From NCBI GenBank assembly GCA_022605405.1, contig JABYQQ010000030.1, forward strand, positions 62,001 through 126,000: DNA of 64,000 nucleotides, in the 5' to 3' direction. Source of the DNA: Earliella scabrosa. Its lineage: Eukaryota > Basidiomycota > Agaricomycetes > Polyporales > Polyporaceae. Below are positions 21,688-34,039 of this stretch, piece by piece. A program made the translations under genes and the position numbers. The notes under the pieces were generated by a model. The model did not search any database, was not told the origin of the DNA, and worked only from the letters and a program-made list of their open reading frames with translations. Positions within the stretch are counted from its first letter, which is position 1, and every line of letters starts with the position of its first letter.

Positions 21688-24378
21688 ATGATCATACCCG
21701 CAGACATCCGCCCCGCCTCGCTCTGGCAGCTCGCCCTCGTCCTCGCCGCGCTCTACGTCGTCAGCAAGCTCGTCAAGGCCTACCGCTTCCGCGCACGCAG
21801 CACCCCGCTCGCAGGCCCCCCGAGCACGAGCTGGATCTTTGGCGTGTCGAAGTCGCATATCAACAACCCGGACGCGCCTGCGATCTACGAGGACTGGGTG
21901 GCCCAGTACGGCCCCGTCTTCCGCGCCCCTGCGGCCTTCGGCTCCTCCCGCCTCATCCTCACCGACCCGAAGGCGATCGCGCACTTTTACTCTGTCGAGA
22001 CGTGGACGTACGTGCAGACGAGCCTGTCCAGGATCGCGATCGAGAAGCTGGTAAGCGTACTTGCTGCTTCGTCTCGATCACCGTTTGCATTCTGAATGCT
22101 AACCTTGACCTCCAGTTCGGCCGTGGGCTATTGTGGGCAGAGGGCGAGTCGCACAAGAGGTACGTGGGTGCAGTTGCTCGCGCATGTGATTCTCACACAC
22201 TTACTGGCTGCGCCCTAAGGCAACGCAAGGCCATCTCGCCTGCGTTCAGTAACGTCGCCATCCGCAAGTTGACCTCCATCTTCTACGATTCGGTTTACAA
22301 GGTACGAAGTTTACCTGCACCGTTCTCCGCTTGGTCAGTGCATCGGACCCGATGTGTGTTGTGTTGCCAGCAGCAACGGCTTGGGCGACTACATGCGCCC
22401 CCCTGTCTGGTTACCCTCGCACTCGTTAACCCCATTGAGCGGTGGTGACTACCGGCGTGCTGTCCAATCACTCGCGATAGAAGCGAGCGATTGCGGCAGC
22501 TCGCTATGCGACAATGGCGGTTGTCGGCCTGTGTCAATCTCCGTGCGCCGTTCCTCCCACCTGCACGCCACCGCGATTGAGTGCCAATCGAGCTCAACTG
22601 TCCGAGGCGCAGTATCATCAGCTCAACGTCGCTGATGTTCTCGTCCATGCGCGGGGGGAGATCACGATCGTTCTCGAGTCGCCACGCGCTGCTGGGCGTT
22701 TGGGCGTTCCTACGGGTTTCAATCGCGTGCGGTGGAGTTCTGGCAATGCTGACGTTGCTCCTAGCTCAAGACGAACTGGGACAACCAACTGCCGTCGCTG
22801 CAAGACAGCGCGCTCATCGACGTGCAGAAATGGATGAACAACGTCTCGTAAGTCCCTCCCCCTCTCGTGCCTCTCTCGCATTCACGTCCACCCCGCCTGC
22901 TGACTGACGTCCCCCGCGCTGCACTGTGCAGTCTCGACAGCATCGGCATCGCCGGCTTCTCGCACGACTTCGGGTCGCTCGAGGGCCGGCCCTCAGCCGT
23001 CGCGGAGGTGTTCGACGCGATGGGCCGGTTGAAGCCGTCCCCGATCACGGCGATGGCGATCCTCTTTGGGAACGTCTTGCCGTTCTTGTGGCACCTCCCG
23101 ACCCCGATGCGGCGGCTGCAGACGAAGCTGAACCGGAGCATGGAGGAGATCGCGGTCCCGCTGCTTGAGAACACGCGCAGGGAGATGCGCGGGCTGGGGG
23201 AGAAGGGCAAGGAGGAGAAGAGCATCATCGGTCTGCTCAGTGAGTAATCCATATTCAAGATAGCGCGCCGGGAACGTGAATGTGGACGGGAGCTGATGCG
23301 AGGCGTCGTCCAGTTAAGGCTGAGGATGCCGATTCGAGTCTGCAGATGTCCCAGGAGGAGATCATGGCTCAGGTGCGTCGCGGTGCCTTTTGCAGTCCGG
23401 CTACTTACTGGACTTGCGCTGACTTCCCACCGTCGCAGATGAAAGTCCTAATTCTGGCTGGCTACGAGACCACCTCGAGTGCGTCCTTCCCGTACTTCCG
23501 CCCTGATCCCCGCTGATCCGTGCTAATCTCTGCGTTCTCACCTGCAGTCAGTCTCACCGTACGTCCGTTACCTTGCAGGATTGGCATGCTAGCGCGCTAA
23601 CCACCACCCACAGTGGGCCCTGATCGAACTCTCGCGCAAGCCAGAGACGCAAGCGCGCCTGCGTGAAGAGCTGCGGGAGGAGTTCCCCAACACAGACCCG
23701 ACCTGGGAGCAGCTCACGAACGGCGCAGGGCTGCACTACCTCGACGCGGTCGTGCACGAGATCCTGCGCCTGCACGCGCCGCTCGCGACGACGACGCGCG
23801 TCGCGGCCAAGGACGACGTGATCCCGCTCTCGTCGCCGCTCACGCTCCCGAACGGGGACGTGACGGATAGGGTCGCGGTCGCGGAGGGCCAGGAGGTGCT
23901 CGTGCCGATCGACTTTATGAACACGGCGACGGCGTTTTGGGGCGCGGACGCGCGCGAGTTTCGGCCGGAGAGGTGGTTGACGAAGGAGGGCTTGCCGAGG
24001 AAGGCGCAGGAGGTGCAGGGGCATCGGCATTTGCTCACGTTTGTGGACGGGCATCGGATGTGCTTGGGCCGCGGGTTCGCGCTTGCTGAGTTTAAGGTGC
24101 GTAGCGGTTTCGTCCTGTATCATGTTCACTTGATGGGTGCTTATCGTTGGACATTGCTCTCGCGCCATCCATCCACCGTCCTTCTCCCTCCCCCCTACCC
24201 ACCATGATGTGCGCGGATATACCAGGCTGTGCTCGGCGTGCTCGTCAAGCACTACAGCTTCGAGCTGCGGGACGGGCCCGAGACGAAGATCGAGTTCTGC
24301 CGCGGGGTGCTCCCGCGCCCGCGCGTCGCGGGCGAGACGGGCGCGTGCGTGCCTATGCATGTGCGCCGCGTCGACTAG
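21688..24378 (+). CDS. Cytochrome P450 monooxygenase
   Basis: A haem-thiolate monooxygenase, probably anchored in the ER by its N-terminal helix (LWQLALVLAALYVVSKLV). About ten exons give roughly 540 residues. Landmarks: Pro-rich hinge PLAGPPSTSW; helix C block GESHKR joined to QRKAISPAF; I-helix AGYETTS (the A-G-x-E-T oxygen-activation motif); ExxR as EILR; PERW; haem loop FVDGHRMCLG, fitting FxxGxRxCxG with Cys as the iron ligand. It ends VPMHVRRVD. Two oddities: an 11-nt exon (23548-23558) encoding SLT and a 463-nt intron (22302-22764). It needs a P450 reductase encoded elsewhere. The substrate is unknown, and the divergent permease upstream may be co-regulated. Confidence 0.88.
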
Positions 24379-26651
24379 GCCGCGGGTCGTGGTATGGGTC
24401 GGTGCTCCGGCGTGCGCGTTGGTGATGAGTCGGTGCTACGGCGTGCGCGTTGGTGATATAGGCGGCTCTCTGCTCTATCTGTGGCTGTCGGACTCGGTGT
24501 TGGTGCCGCGATTGTAATGTTACGATCTGCTTGATGTAGCGCTGTTCAATTTTGCGGTTATATGCTATGTCGTCTTCGTGCTGTCTGGATCACAGTGTCC
24601 GCGGGTTGCTCGTGCTGGTGACATTGGATGCGGTGGGTGCCTCGAGCTCGGTGAGTAAGGATGCGGACGCGATCGTGGATACGCTGACTTGTCCTTCTTC
24701 CCAGAATAACCACGCTTATAAGTCTGCCATAGATTTGGGATCAGTATTTGTGGAGGTGGAGGCGGTCCTCATGCGGGAGCCCGAAATAACCAAGTGCTTC
24801 GCGCGTCGCATCCACTTCACAGGCCTTTCTGGACCCCTGGTTATTTTCCTCAAGCACGATAGTCGATGGACAGCCTGGGACGTTGATTCAACTTGACCTG
24901 CGTCGGGCTATATCGGGCAGCTGCGACATGTGGCCTTCCGACGCGGCGGCGTCGACGCAGGAGTCCCGGGGGATATACTTAACCCCGCGACCCATCCGGT
25001 GTTCTCTCAGTCGTTCAACGTTCGGGGTCAACGTGCGTCGCCGAGTTTGCTTTCGAACGGTTCTCGACGTCGGGGCCCTGCTTTTGGATCACCGCCGTTC
25101 GAGTCACGCGTACGGCATGCCTGTGGGATCTGGAGACCCGTCGAGAGGCGTTATGTACGTACGCCCGCGCCGCGCCGCGACTGCATCCACGCAACGCATC
25201 CCACCCGTGCCCAAGTGATGATGCATATATTCTTCGATATATGAAGTGATGACCATGGTCCACAGCGGTCAACGTGGGTGTGGTACCATGATGCCGCACG
25301 TCTACGGTGACCGGTTTCTGGCAGCCTGCGGCGCGACGCTGGCGTGAGGTTCGTTGGCGTCCGTGGGATGTGGTCGACGTGACTAGGGTGTACAACATGC
25401 CGTGTCCGGCGTGCGCACATGTTGGCTTTGACAGATCTCTGTATGAAGTCGACCGAGGGGAGGAGGTGGGCTGTGGCCCTGCCTGCAGTGCATACCTGGA
25501 CCAACGACGTTGGCGAATGCTTCTTAGTCTCCAGAAGATGAACTCGAGTCTCGGCGTATCCTGAGCAAGAAGCGTCTATGTAACTTCTAGCGGTCCTCCG
25601 TGGACCCAAGAGACTCGAGCCTCGCGGGGAACATCCAGCTCAGGGCCGCTGTGCTGTCAGACCGGTCACTCAATACTAGACATTGCGGACACCTGACAGC
25701 GCACAGTGACCAGGTGCCACCCCGTTCCCTGCCCGCCCGACCTTCCGAACATCCGGCTTCCCGTCCAAAGCCTAACAAACCACCTTCCGCGCCGCGACGC
25801 TCTCACGTTTGCAAGGGAAGGAGGCAACCATCACCCGCCAGTGCACTTCACCCCAGGGCTGCCAGCACATCCCTGCGGTTTCACGCGTTCATCACGCCCG
25901 AGATGGCAGGCGCAAACGTAAGTAATTGTAACGTTCGTGGAGAAGTTTGGGAATCGCGATGCGCGATTTAGGCGGCGGGGCGACGGGCTGTGCGCGATGG
26001 GCCCATGGATGGAAGGCTTAGGCGGGAGAAGCTTGACAAGTTGCAGGGATAGAAGCGGGTGAGGCTGGGATGTCCGGATTGGCCGGGCGCGCGCACAATT
26101 GGCGCAACGCGGATTGGCTGCAGAAATAGCTCGCGAGGGCCGGGCGCGTCCATTCCGTGACGTCCGTCAAGTGACTGTGGTCCTCGGTCCTCGTTGGCAC
26201 GGATCGTCTCTGCAGTCTTGCGCTCCGTCGACACCCGGATCTGCTGTACACGGTGTCTCTGTCAGTGTCTCACCGCGACGCGCAGCTCTCGGCGTGCCGC
26301 ACGCGTCACAACGGAAGCCGCGGAAGGAGGATGCGAGTCGGACGAGACCACGATTCATTGCGGACGTAGTAGCGTAAGGGAGGGTCCGAGCAAGAGCAAG
26401 AGCAAGGACAATAGGTACCGCGTCAAGTACGAGTACGCATAGCGAATACGAATAGCGAAACACCGGACTCTCGTAGGCATCCCCCTCTCAAGTGTCATTA
26501 CCCGTCATTTTGGCACCTTCTTCATCACCATCATCATTAAGCCCGCATACACCCACGCCGAACGCGTCTATGGATATCAACCAAGAGAGCCAACCAGACC
26601 AGGGGGCGAGGGCTCCGGAGCGCTCGCTCGAATACCCGTGTCTCAGCAACT
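24379..26651. other. Intergenic, no recognised gene
   Basis: Frames such as 24552-24896 and 25151-25609 overlap on opposite strands and show no domain. I see no mobile-element signature. Confidence 0.4.
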
Positions 26652-27504
26652 TCAGAGGACAGCAACGCCGAGCGCAGCAGCGACGAGCGCAAAGAATCCG
26701 CTGACGTGCACAGAGCTCGCGCCGTTGTCGCCGTTGCCGTTGCCCGAGCCGGTGCCGGTGCCGTTGTTGTTCCCGCCCGCGCCGCCGTCGGTGGGCGCGC
26801 CGGCGGCGGGGCCGGTGGTGGTGACGAGGGGCGCGGCGGTCGCGAAGGCGTTCACGCCGGAGAGGATCGTGCTCGGGTAGACGATCGTCGTTGCCGACTC
26901 TGCGGCGGAGACGAAGGCGTTCAGGTCTTGGCCGTTGATGTCGCCGTTGATGGCGCTGGAGCGCGGGAGGGGAGGAGGGGAGGGTCAGAAAGAGAGGGAG
27001 AGGGTGGGGAACGGGGGGATGACGTACCCGACCATGCCGGCTGTGCAGTGGAAGGGCTCACGAGCCTGCTGAGGGCAGTAGAACCAGATTGCTGCGGGGT
27101 AGGGTGAGGTGTTACCGAGCAGTCCGAACGGCAAGGTGAAGGGAGAACTCACGGGTGGTGACGTCGGTGACGGTCAGGTTCCAGGAGCCAGTGCCGTTCC
27201 CGACGGGGACGAAGCCAGAGTTGAAGCCGTTGGCAAGGGGCGCGCAAGGGGTCGCGAAGGTGGACTGGGCGACGGAGTGGTTCGCGGCAACGAACTGGAA
27301 GGTGACGACCGTGTTCGGCTGGGTGACGTTGATGAACTGGGGCTCGAACTTGAGGCCGCCCGCGCCGACTTGGACCTGCAGATGCAGTGGTGAGAACGAG
27401 CAACTTGGTGGGCGGTGGAGGACGTTGCGACTTACGACGATGGGGTCCTGGGCCGAGGCCACGGCGGCAAGCGCGAGAGCAGAGACGGCAGTGATGAAGC
27501 GCAT
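26652..27504 (-). CDS. GPI-anchored cupredoxin-domain protein 1
   Basis: One of four paralogues. Signal peptide MRFITAVSALALAAVASAQ; then a single cupredoxin (plastocyanin-like) domain, VGAGGLKFEPQF...TVVTFQFVAANHSV. Likely type-1 copper ligands are His in NHSV, Cys in WFYCPQQ, and His and Met in FHCTAGM. After the domain comes AINGDINGQDLNAFVSAAE, then a Gly/Asn/Thr-rich linker and a hydrophobic end, FFALVAAALGVAVL, typical of a GPI signal. Introns sit after DPIV, after TDVT and after AGMVG, the same places as in the other copies. It is probably a cell-surface copper protein; whether it binds copper or carries electrons is not shown. Confidence 0.82.
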
Positions 27505-30490
27505 CGTGGACAAAGTGGAGGAAGAAAGAAGAAGTGGACGCGACGGAGCGGCGAAGGGGCTGCGAATATAAGGGGGCGGGCGGGAGGAATGAAGAGGACG
27601 GGTGAGGGTGCGGCAGGAGGACGGACGCGTCGAGGTTCTTATAGCACGCCCGGTATTGTGTATTGTGAACGAGGGAGGAACTGTGCACTGGGGTCTGGCA
27701 CTGGTGGGTGGCAGGTGCTCGATCAACAGGGTTGGCAGGCAGCCTGAGAAGCCAGGCCCTCGTGCGCGGTGTTGTGCGCAGACGCGCGCGAGGGCTCATC
27801 TGAAACGACGGCTGGGCTCCCGATGGGAAGAAGGCGGCCCTGTGCGCGATTTTGGACGGCCAATGGCGTGCGCCCGCTCCGTCACTCGCGAGGCGTCGCC
27901 CCGTCGCCCCGAGTGTCCCCGGCTAGGAAACGAGCGGAGGAGGCGCGGGGGCTCCCACGGCGTGGCACTTCATTCGGAATTATGGGTTGCACCTGATCTG
28001 GGCGAGGAGCTGCAGGTGTCGTCGTCAGCAAGGTACATATGTAGCGTGATGAACGTAGGAGTGCTTGCCTAGGTACGAGTAACAGGGGCCGACATGCATA
28101 TGCTTGCTACTCCGAGTCCCGCTACTGCTAGATGCCCGAAATTCGTTGAGAAACTATCCCTGAAGGCATCTTAGGGCTATTCCGTCGTGATTTCGGACAA
28201 CAGATCTTGGCACAGTAGCCTGTGAGGTCACGTAAGATGAGCATGCACTGCAGATGGCCGAACTTCTTGAAGACGGTGGTTGGCGGTTGTGCAGGAAGAG
28301 CACGGACAGGCGATTGCTGAGTCATCACAAGGGTTGCGTCTAAAATCCCACCAGTCGCGTCGCGCTTGCCTTTTCTGACAGGACCCCCCTGTGGCCTTCA
28401 ACAGCTAGTACACCGAGATCCATCTGCATTCCTCGAGCCCAGCCGTTCGTCACATATGTTCAACACCATCTCCGAGGCATACCATGACGCAATGGAATCA
28501 GGTGCTGTGAAGACTACTCATCCATCATCACCGGCACCAGCAGAGTCGCCGACGGTGCAGTATAATGTCAGCTTCGCCTCTAGTCGGATCAGTCTGACGG
28601 GATTCTGACCGAGACGAACGGCGGCCGCGGGTGGACCCCATAAGTATTGAACGGTGGACCGGCAATGGAGCCCATTCCGAATTGAAACCCGAAGAAATGA
28701 ACGGCGTCGGTCATCTTCACACACAGCTCCCGGCCTCCTCGGTCTAACTTGTGTCGTCTTACTAGTCTACGGCCCCCGACCGGCGTTTTGTCTTCTCTTG
28801 TGCTTGACAAGCTCGAACCTCGGCCACTAAGGTCAAGACGACGGCACGGGCAGAAGTGTATAAGATCGCTGGAACTGTGGGAGGCAAGAATGGACATGAC
28901 GTCGACGTCTACGGGGCGTGTTCCCCGAAGACGGGCTTGGCGTGCAGAATACGCTCTCTTGCACTCGCTCGCGGTGCTCCCAACGCTGGCGTCGTCCCAG
29001 GCTGACTCCGATGCATGCTGCGTGCTTCCATCACGAGCTGCTCGGGCGACATGCGCTGTGCGCTTCTGGGTACGTCTATTCTCGACGGCGCGACTGCGGG
29101 CACAGCCCGGGATACGAGGAGGCGAAGAGCCCTGAGTAACTGAGTAACTGAGTGGTGCACGTCCGAGCGTTGCAGCCAGCTTCCCACGCGGAATGTCAAA
29201 ATCGACATGGGAGGTGGTGCCTCCTTTTGTCCGTGCCCTGACATGATCTGTGCTAACGCCTGTCATCGTGGACAAGATGGAGCGCATGCCACTGTCAACT
29301 CTTGAACCTACGGCCGAGACAGAGCGGTGCAACGGCAGCCGTCTCGTGCGGTAACGGTTACTCGCGCGTTTCCTGCAACTCTGCGCGCCCGCCCTACGTC
29401 CGTCGCGTCCCGGATCACTTGCACTCTTCAGCACGGCGCCCAGGATGTGGACCTTCCTGCTGGAACCTGTGTGGAAGAGCTGACGCCTTCCTCCGATCAG
29501 TCAGCGCCGCGTACTAGGCCTAGGTGTTCCCGAACATACTGATGTAAACTTGCTTGTCAGTACGAGAATACCAAAAATATCACGACGAAAATATCTCTGG
29601 TGCGAGTCGCGACGAAGCACCCCGCAGCTGCGAAGTCCAGTACTTACAGATCCATGACCGGTGACCGCCATTTTGTGATCATGTTCCAGAACGTTAACAG
29701 AACATGCTGCAGCTCAATCCGCGACGGTCGCGACGGCTCACTGGGGAAGCCACTCGCGGCCTCAGCCGGGCTCGTGCACATTCCAAGTTCAAGTTCTTCA
29801 CCATGACAGCAGAACGTTTTTGCGGACTGGTCGCAGTCGCGCGCACGTCCGGCGCGCGTGCCGACGTTCATTTTGACACCGACTGACAGGCCGCGGGTAC
29901 AGCCACCGTAGGGAAATGACTGGGTCACTGGGAGGTCGAGGACCATCAGATGCGCCGCGCTGGATGCAGTTGTATGCGTGTGCGCCTCGCGCAGGCGGCC
30001 GCCCGCTCGCCATCTCGAGCTTGTTGTTGGTCTTGACAAGTTGAAGGCGAACAATACATTGCGGTACGTACCTGATCATAAGGTCGGTGTACCACCGTGG
30101 TTCGAACCGCGCCCTCAGGTTGATACACCGGTTCTCGTCTAGTTGATGAGAACAGATCGTCTCATCACTTGACCGCTGTCTCCCGCGCAGATGTGTGGTT
30201 GCAATAGTGAGGCATATGCGCGTGTATGTAGTGAAACCACGGAGATGCAGTGAACGTCGGATGGTGCGTGCGCACATACTGCGAGACCACAGTGCCTTGC
30301 GCCCGCGCAAGAACTTGAAGCCCAAGATCTATTTCATTCCTGCCGTAAGGACGCGCGTCTGGCGCGAGCAGCATCAGCACCCCGCGCTGCGAATATTCGA
30401 CGGGACAGATCGGGAGGGAGCTCACGTATGGATAGATGGGAGAGATGCAGGCGTGGTTGTCTTTTCTGGGCGCGAGTATTCTTTCTGACT
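27505..30490. other. Long intergenic stretch, nothing recognised
   Basis: Overlapping frames up to 281 codons (28589-29434 minus) exist, but both strands are open there and no motif is recognisable, so I treat them as chance. The left end is the cupredoxin promoter. Confidence 0.4.
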
Positions 30491-32756
30491 ATATAGTGCT
30501 CCCGCTGTCGCTCCGCTTGAGGTCTTTGCGCTCGCGGCCCTCCTTCCATCCCTCCTGCTCCGTCGTGACCGTGATGTTGATGATCGAGGGTACGTCCGGA
30601 ACCTACCGTACCCGGGGTTGAGCGAGGATCGCCATACAGCGGGATGTGAATCAGCGCTCTATTCAACTAGCGCAAGCGTGCCGCCCTCGGGGAGGATGTT
30701 CTGACTCACCTGGGGCACGTTCCATGTCTCCGCGGCGGCACGGTGGTCCGCGCGGGCGATGACGTTGAGCCCGTACGAGCTCCCTCCTTCGAACACTTCC
30801 ATGCCGCTCCCTTCGAGGTTCCGTGAATTGAGCCTATGAGGATGAGGAGGCCAATGGGTTAGACGAGCCCGAATAGGGGGTAGGAGGGGGGACGGAGGAC
30901 GTACACGGCGAGAAGGGAGTTGGCGTAGACTGCGAGCGTGGGTCAGATGTCACGGCAGTGATATGAGCTCGGGGTATGGGTCCACTCACGTCGGGCCGTG
31001 ACCGTGCTGAAGAAGCCGTATATGAGAGTATCTGTGATGACGAGCACCTTGAGCGACGGGGTCGCGTCCTTCGATCAGTCAGTCGCACGGCTACAGGCCT
31101 GGCCTGCTCACCAGTATGAAGGAGATGATGTTGAAGATGCTGCGGTGTCGGGAACGCTCAGTTTGCATGTTCTTGACTTTAGAGAGAACTATGTACCAAT
31201 GTAGGAGGCCTGCAGGGAGTTATGACGTCGATGAGGACCGGTCATATGTCATGGTGCTCGCTGGCTTACCTGTGTTGATGACATAGGTCTGGAAGGTATC
31301 CCAGGCCGAACGCCTACAATCCGACGCCTCTCAGCCACGGTCGAGACAGAAGAAGAAGAGGAGGAGGAGGAAGGGAGCGTACCGCTGCAGTCCTAGTCGA
31401 CTTTGTCGCAGAACGTGGGTCAGGGTGACCACGAACATGGCGTCCGCGACAAACCCGAAGCCCAATGGGATCGATACGAGCCACTGTGTGTTGTTTTCGC
31501 CGTGGTCAGCGCGTGTTTGCGTTGTGAGATGGTTTGGAGCCGCGTACGGGGGATGATTTCAGATCTGCGATGGACTGTGCGAGGAATCTGCCCGAGTCGG
31601 GTTCAGCGAGACGAGTGGACCGTTGGCTAGGTGGGTTCTCACGCTTTGCAGGCAAGAGCTAGAGGGGTGGGCGCGGGTGCTACGTTGAGCCTTGAGCTGA
31701 CTTGTGCGGGTAAGAGGGGCGTACCTATCGAGAATCCTGTTTCGCGATGAGATGAATGTGCTGTATTGGAGGCATGGGTCAAGTCGCTCACCAAGTTCTC
31801 CCAACAGCAATAGGATCTGTGCATCATCGTGAACACGGGTGAGGGCCACCAGTCAGACTGTGACGTACGGCGATAGCAACGACCAGACGATATCGTGGAC
31901 CGACTGTATGAAGTACGTCAGCAATATGGATGCCGAGGATTAGGGCTGCTGACTGACGCAGGACCACGCGTTTTGCGAAGAATCTGTCTTCTGGTGAGGC
32001 TCGGTTCATAGTACACCGCGATGTGATGGTAGCTCACAGTTGGCAAGTGAACATGAGCAAACTCTAGCAGGCGAGGCGGTCAGTAACGCATTTCACCCAC
32101 CCGCCAGTGTGCACTGACCAGGATTATGGGCAGCGCCTGCATATCCTCAGTCAACAAGCTTGTGCGTCATGACATGACCGTGCCACTCACGTCGATAGAC
32201 CTGGGGCGTGAGATGTCAGCCTCTCCAAATTCTTCGATTGAAACGAAGTGCATACCATACACCTTCGAGGAGCGATAGGAAGTTGAAGTAGTTGGACACG
32301 AGATAGTGATAGCTGCACACTGGTTCAGCGAGGCGCAGTCGGGGTAAAATCATGGAGACGGCCCACCAGGTGTGCATGGTCATCATACTGTGCATCGTCT
32401 CGAGCAGCCTGGGAGTCGTCACGGTCAGTTCGGGGACGCGGAGTTATGAACACGCCTCACATCGCGACCGAAACCTAACCCCGCCGGGCATGAGCTACTA
32501 GCAGAGTCCTTATGTTGTGGGGTACACGTACCAGCACGCGAATGAAGAGCGAGTCGGATGGGTACTGGCGGAAGTAACGATACAGCTGGTGCACGCTCAG
32601 GCCATACAGGCTGAGCATAAGTAGAGTCAGTGGAGGATCCCTTTCCCTTCCCGCCAAGACTCACACAACCCCGGCGAACGTCCCTAGGAGATAGGCGCCA
32701 TATGTTCTTTCCAGCGCACGGCCCAGGTCGAGGTCGAGGTTCAATAGAGAATCCAT
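30491..32756 (-). CDS. DUF6534-type seven-helix membrane protein
   Basis: Starts MDSLLNLDLDLGRALERTYG, then LLGTFAGVV (helix 1) and LYGLSVHQLYRYFRQYPSD. LLETMHSMMTMHTWW and YHYLVSNYFNFLSLLEGVW (helices 2-3) follow. Later come WDTFQTYVINTG, VLVITDTLIYGFFSTVTARR and VYANSLLAV. LNSRNLEGSG and a final exon VPDVPSIINITVTTEQE close the protein, which ends DSGSTI. These blocks are the family signature (helices 5-7 plus a hydrophilic C-tail). Predicted plasma membrane, function unknown. Roughly ten small introns; borders in 31300-32200 are approximate. It sits in tandem with a small gene (32860-33498) and a second DUF6534 gene (34040-35995), all on the minus strand. Confidence 0.72.
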
Positions 32757-32859
32757 AGCCTGCAGGCTGCAGCTAGATGTGAGGGTTAGGAAGGTATAAG
32801 ACAGGCGAGCGGTGCCACGTTTTACGCGCCTTAAGTATACGGTCGCTGCGACTTGACGT

Positions 32860-33498
32860 TCAGAACTTTGTGCGTTGCGCGGGGAGACGCACGACGACGT
32901 TCCCACCGGTGAAGGGCGTGCTGGGACTGAGATGATGCACCGAGTGCAGCGTCAAAGAGACGGTCATTTGCGGTGCCCTGTGACGCCTGGACAGATATAT
33001 AGCGGCTTGTGTCCCGTTCGGTGACACCGAGAAGGTGATGACATCCGCATCGCGGAGATCTGGTCTCGCCCGCGGGTTGGACACTGGGATGGGCACAAGC
33101 CTGAAGTGATACATGACAATATTGATGAGGGGCGAGCTTAGACCGGTTTCTCGCGGTTGAGGAGGGCGGTGCGGGCCTACTGACTTGACAACTAACCTTG
33201 CATGGAGCTGGCTGGCTTCCATCTGCCAGTCGGTGGCTTTCATGGGAGAACTGTGACGATCTGGGGTGGTGACGCGTCAGAGTATATTTTTGGCGTGGTT
33301 CTGGTACGCTCACCCAGGCAGGCCAGAGTGAATGGTCATTGTTAAATGGTCCCCTGTATCACTGCCTGCATCAGTCCGAACCACACCTAGTACGCGGGCC
33401 TGCAGTTCGTTCGATGTTGTTCCATTCCATGACAAGTCCAAGTCGATCCCTTGAGGCTTGGTCGATGCTGTAAGACCCCATTGCGGGGTGACATCCAT
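32860..33498 (-). CDS. Small orphan protein, three exons
   Basis: Exons 33498-33314, 33250-33197 and 33100-32860 join in frame to 159 residues, with GTGAGC..CAG and GTTAGT..CAG introns, which is good evidence for a real gene. The protein starts MDVTPQWGLTAS and has no signal peptide or membrane helix. It is rich in alternating hydrophobic residues (DADVITFSVSPNGTQAAIYL, then MTVSLTLHSVHHL), which suggests beta structure; a beta-propeller or F-box-type C-terminus is conceivable. I do not recognise the family. More 5' exons are possible because no strong promoter signal fixes the start. Confidence 0.5.
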
Positions 33499-34039
33499 GG
33501 CGACAGTTGGCGGATACGATCCATTGACCGTGGTAGAAGTTCACGTTCAACGTTCAGGAAGAAGGCTGCGGTTGTCGCCCGCAGGTGCGTTCCCAAAGTG
33601 GTGCAAGCGCCCACGGGACCCTGGATCGCTCGCATCATCTATAGACCTCATTTTACATGCCGGCTCGCCTCTCGCGATTCGAACCTGTACATCTCCCCCG
33701 TTCCGTGGACTAACACAATCCGTATTGGCTGTGTGTGCTGTGTGCTCTTGGTAAGTATTCAATCGTATGTGTCAACCGCTCTCCGACGACTACTACTATC
33801 CAGATTGTCTATGACTTGGACAGAATGGCCGCCGAGCTCATACTAGCTCTCCGCTCTTGAAGGTTCTCATACCGTAGATCTGTGAATCCATCAATGAGCG
33901 GTCACAATTCAACTCGTGTGTATCATGACTGTAAACAAAAGCACCCACATTGTCCCTGTCATGCTCGAACTCATGCACCACGTCATTTGTCACGACCGTC
34001 TGGCGGTACACTTCGGCGTTGGGCTGAAGTCACATCATG
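33499..34039. other. Intergenic, nothing recognised
   Basis: Between the orphan gene and the end of the next DUF6534 gene. A TTCGAA-containing stretch at 33676 was checked for a tRNA and rejected. Confidence 0.4.

Noticed and set aside
28589..29434. 281-codon minus frame as a gene
   Set aside because: Arg/Ser-rich with no motif, and several other frames are open over the same bases.
30095..30140. GGTTCGAACC as a tRNA T arm
   Set aside because: Self-complementary by chance; the flanking stem does not form in either orientation.
33660..33700. GATTCGAACC stretch as a possible tRNA T arm
   Set aside because: The five bases on either side do not pair, and no acceptor or anticodon arm can be drawn on either strand.
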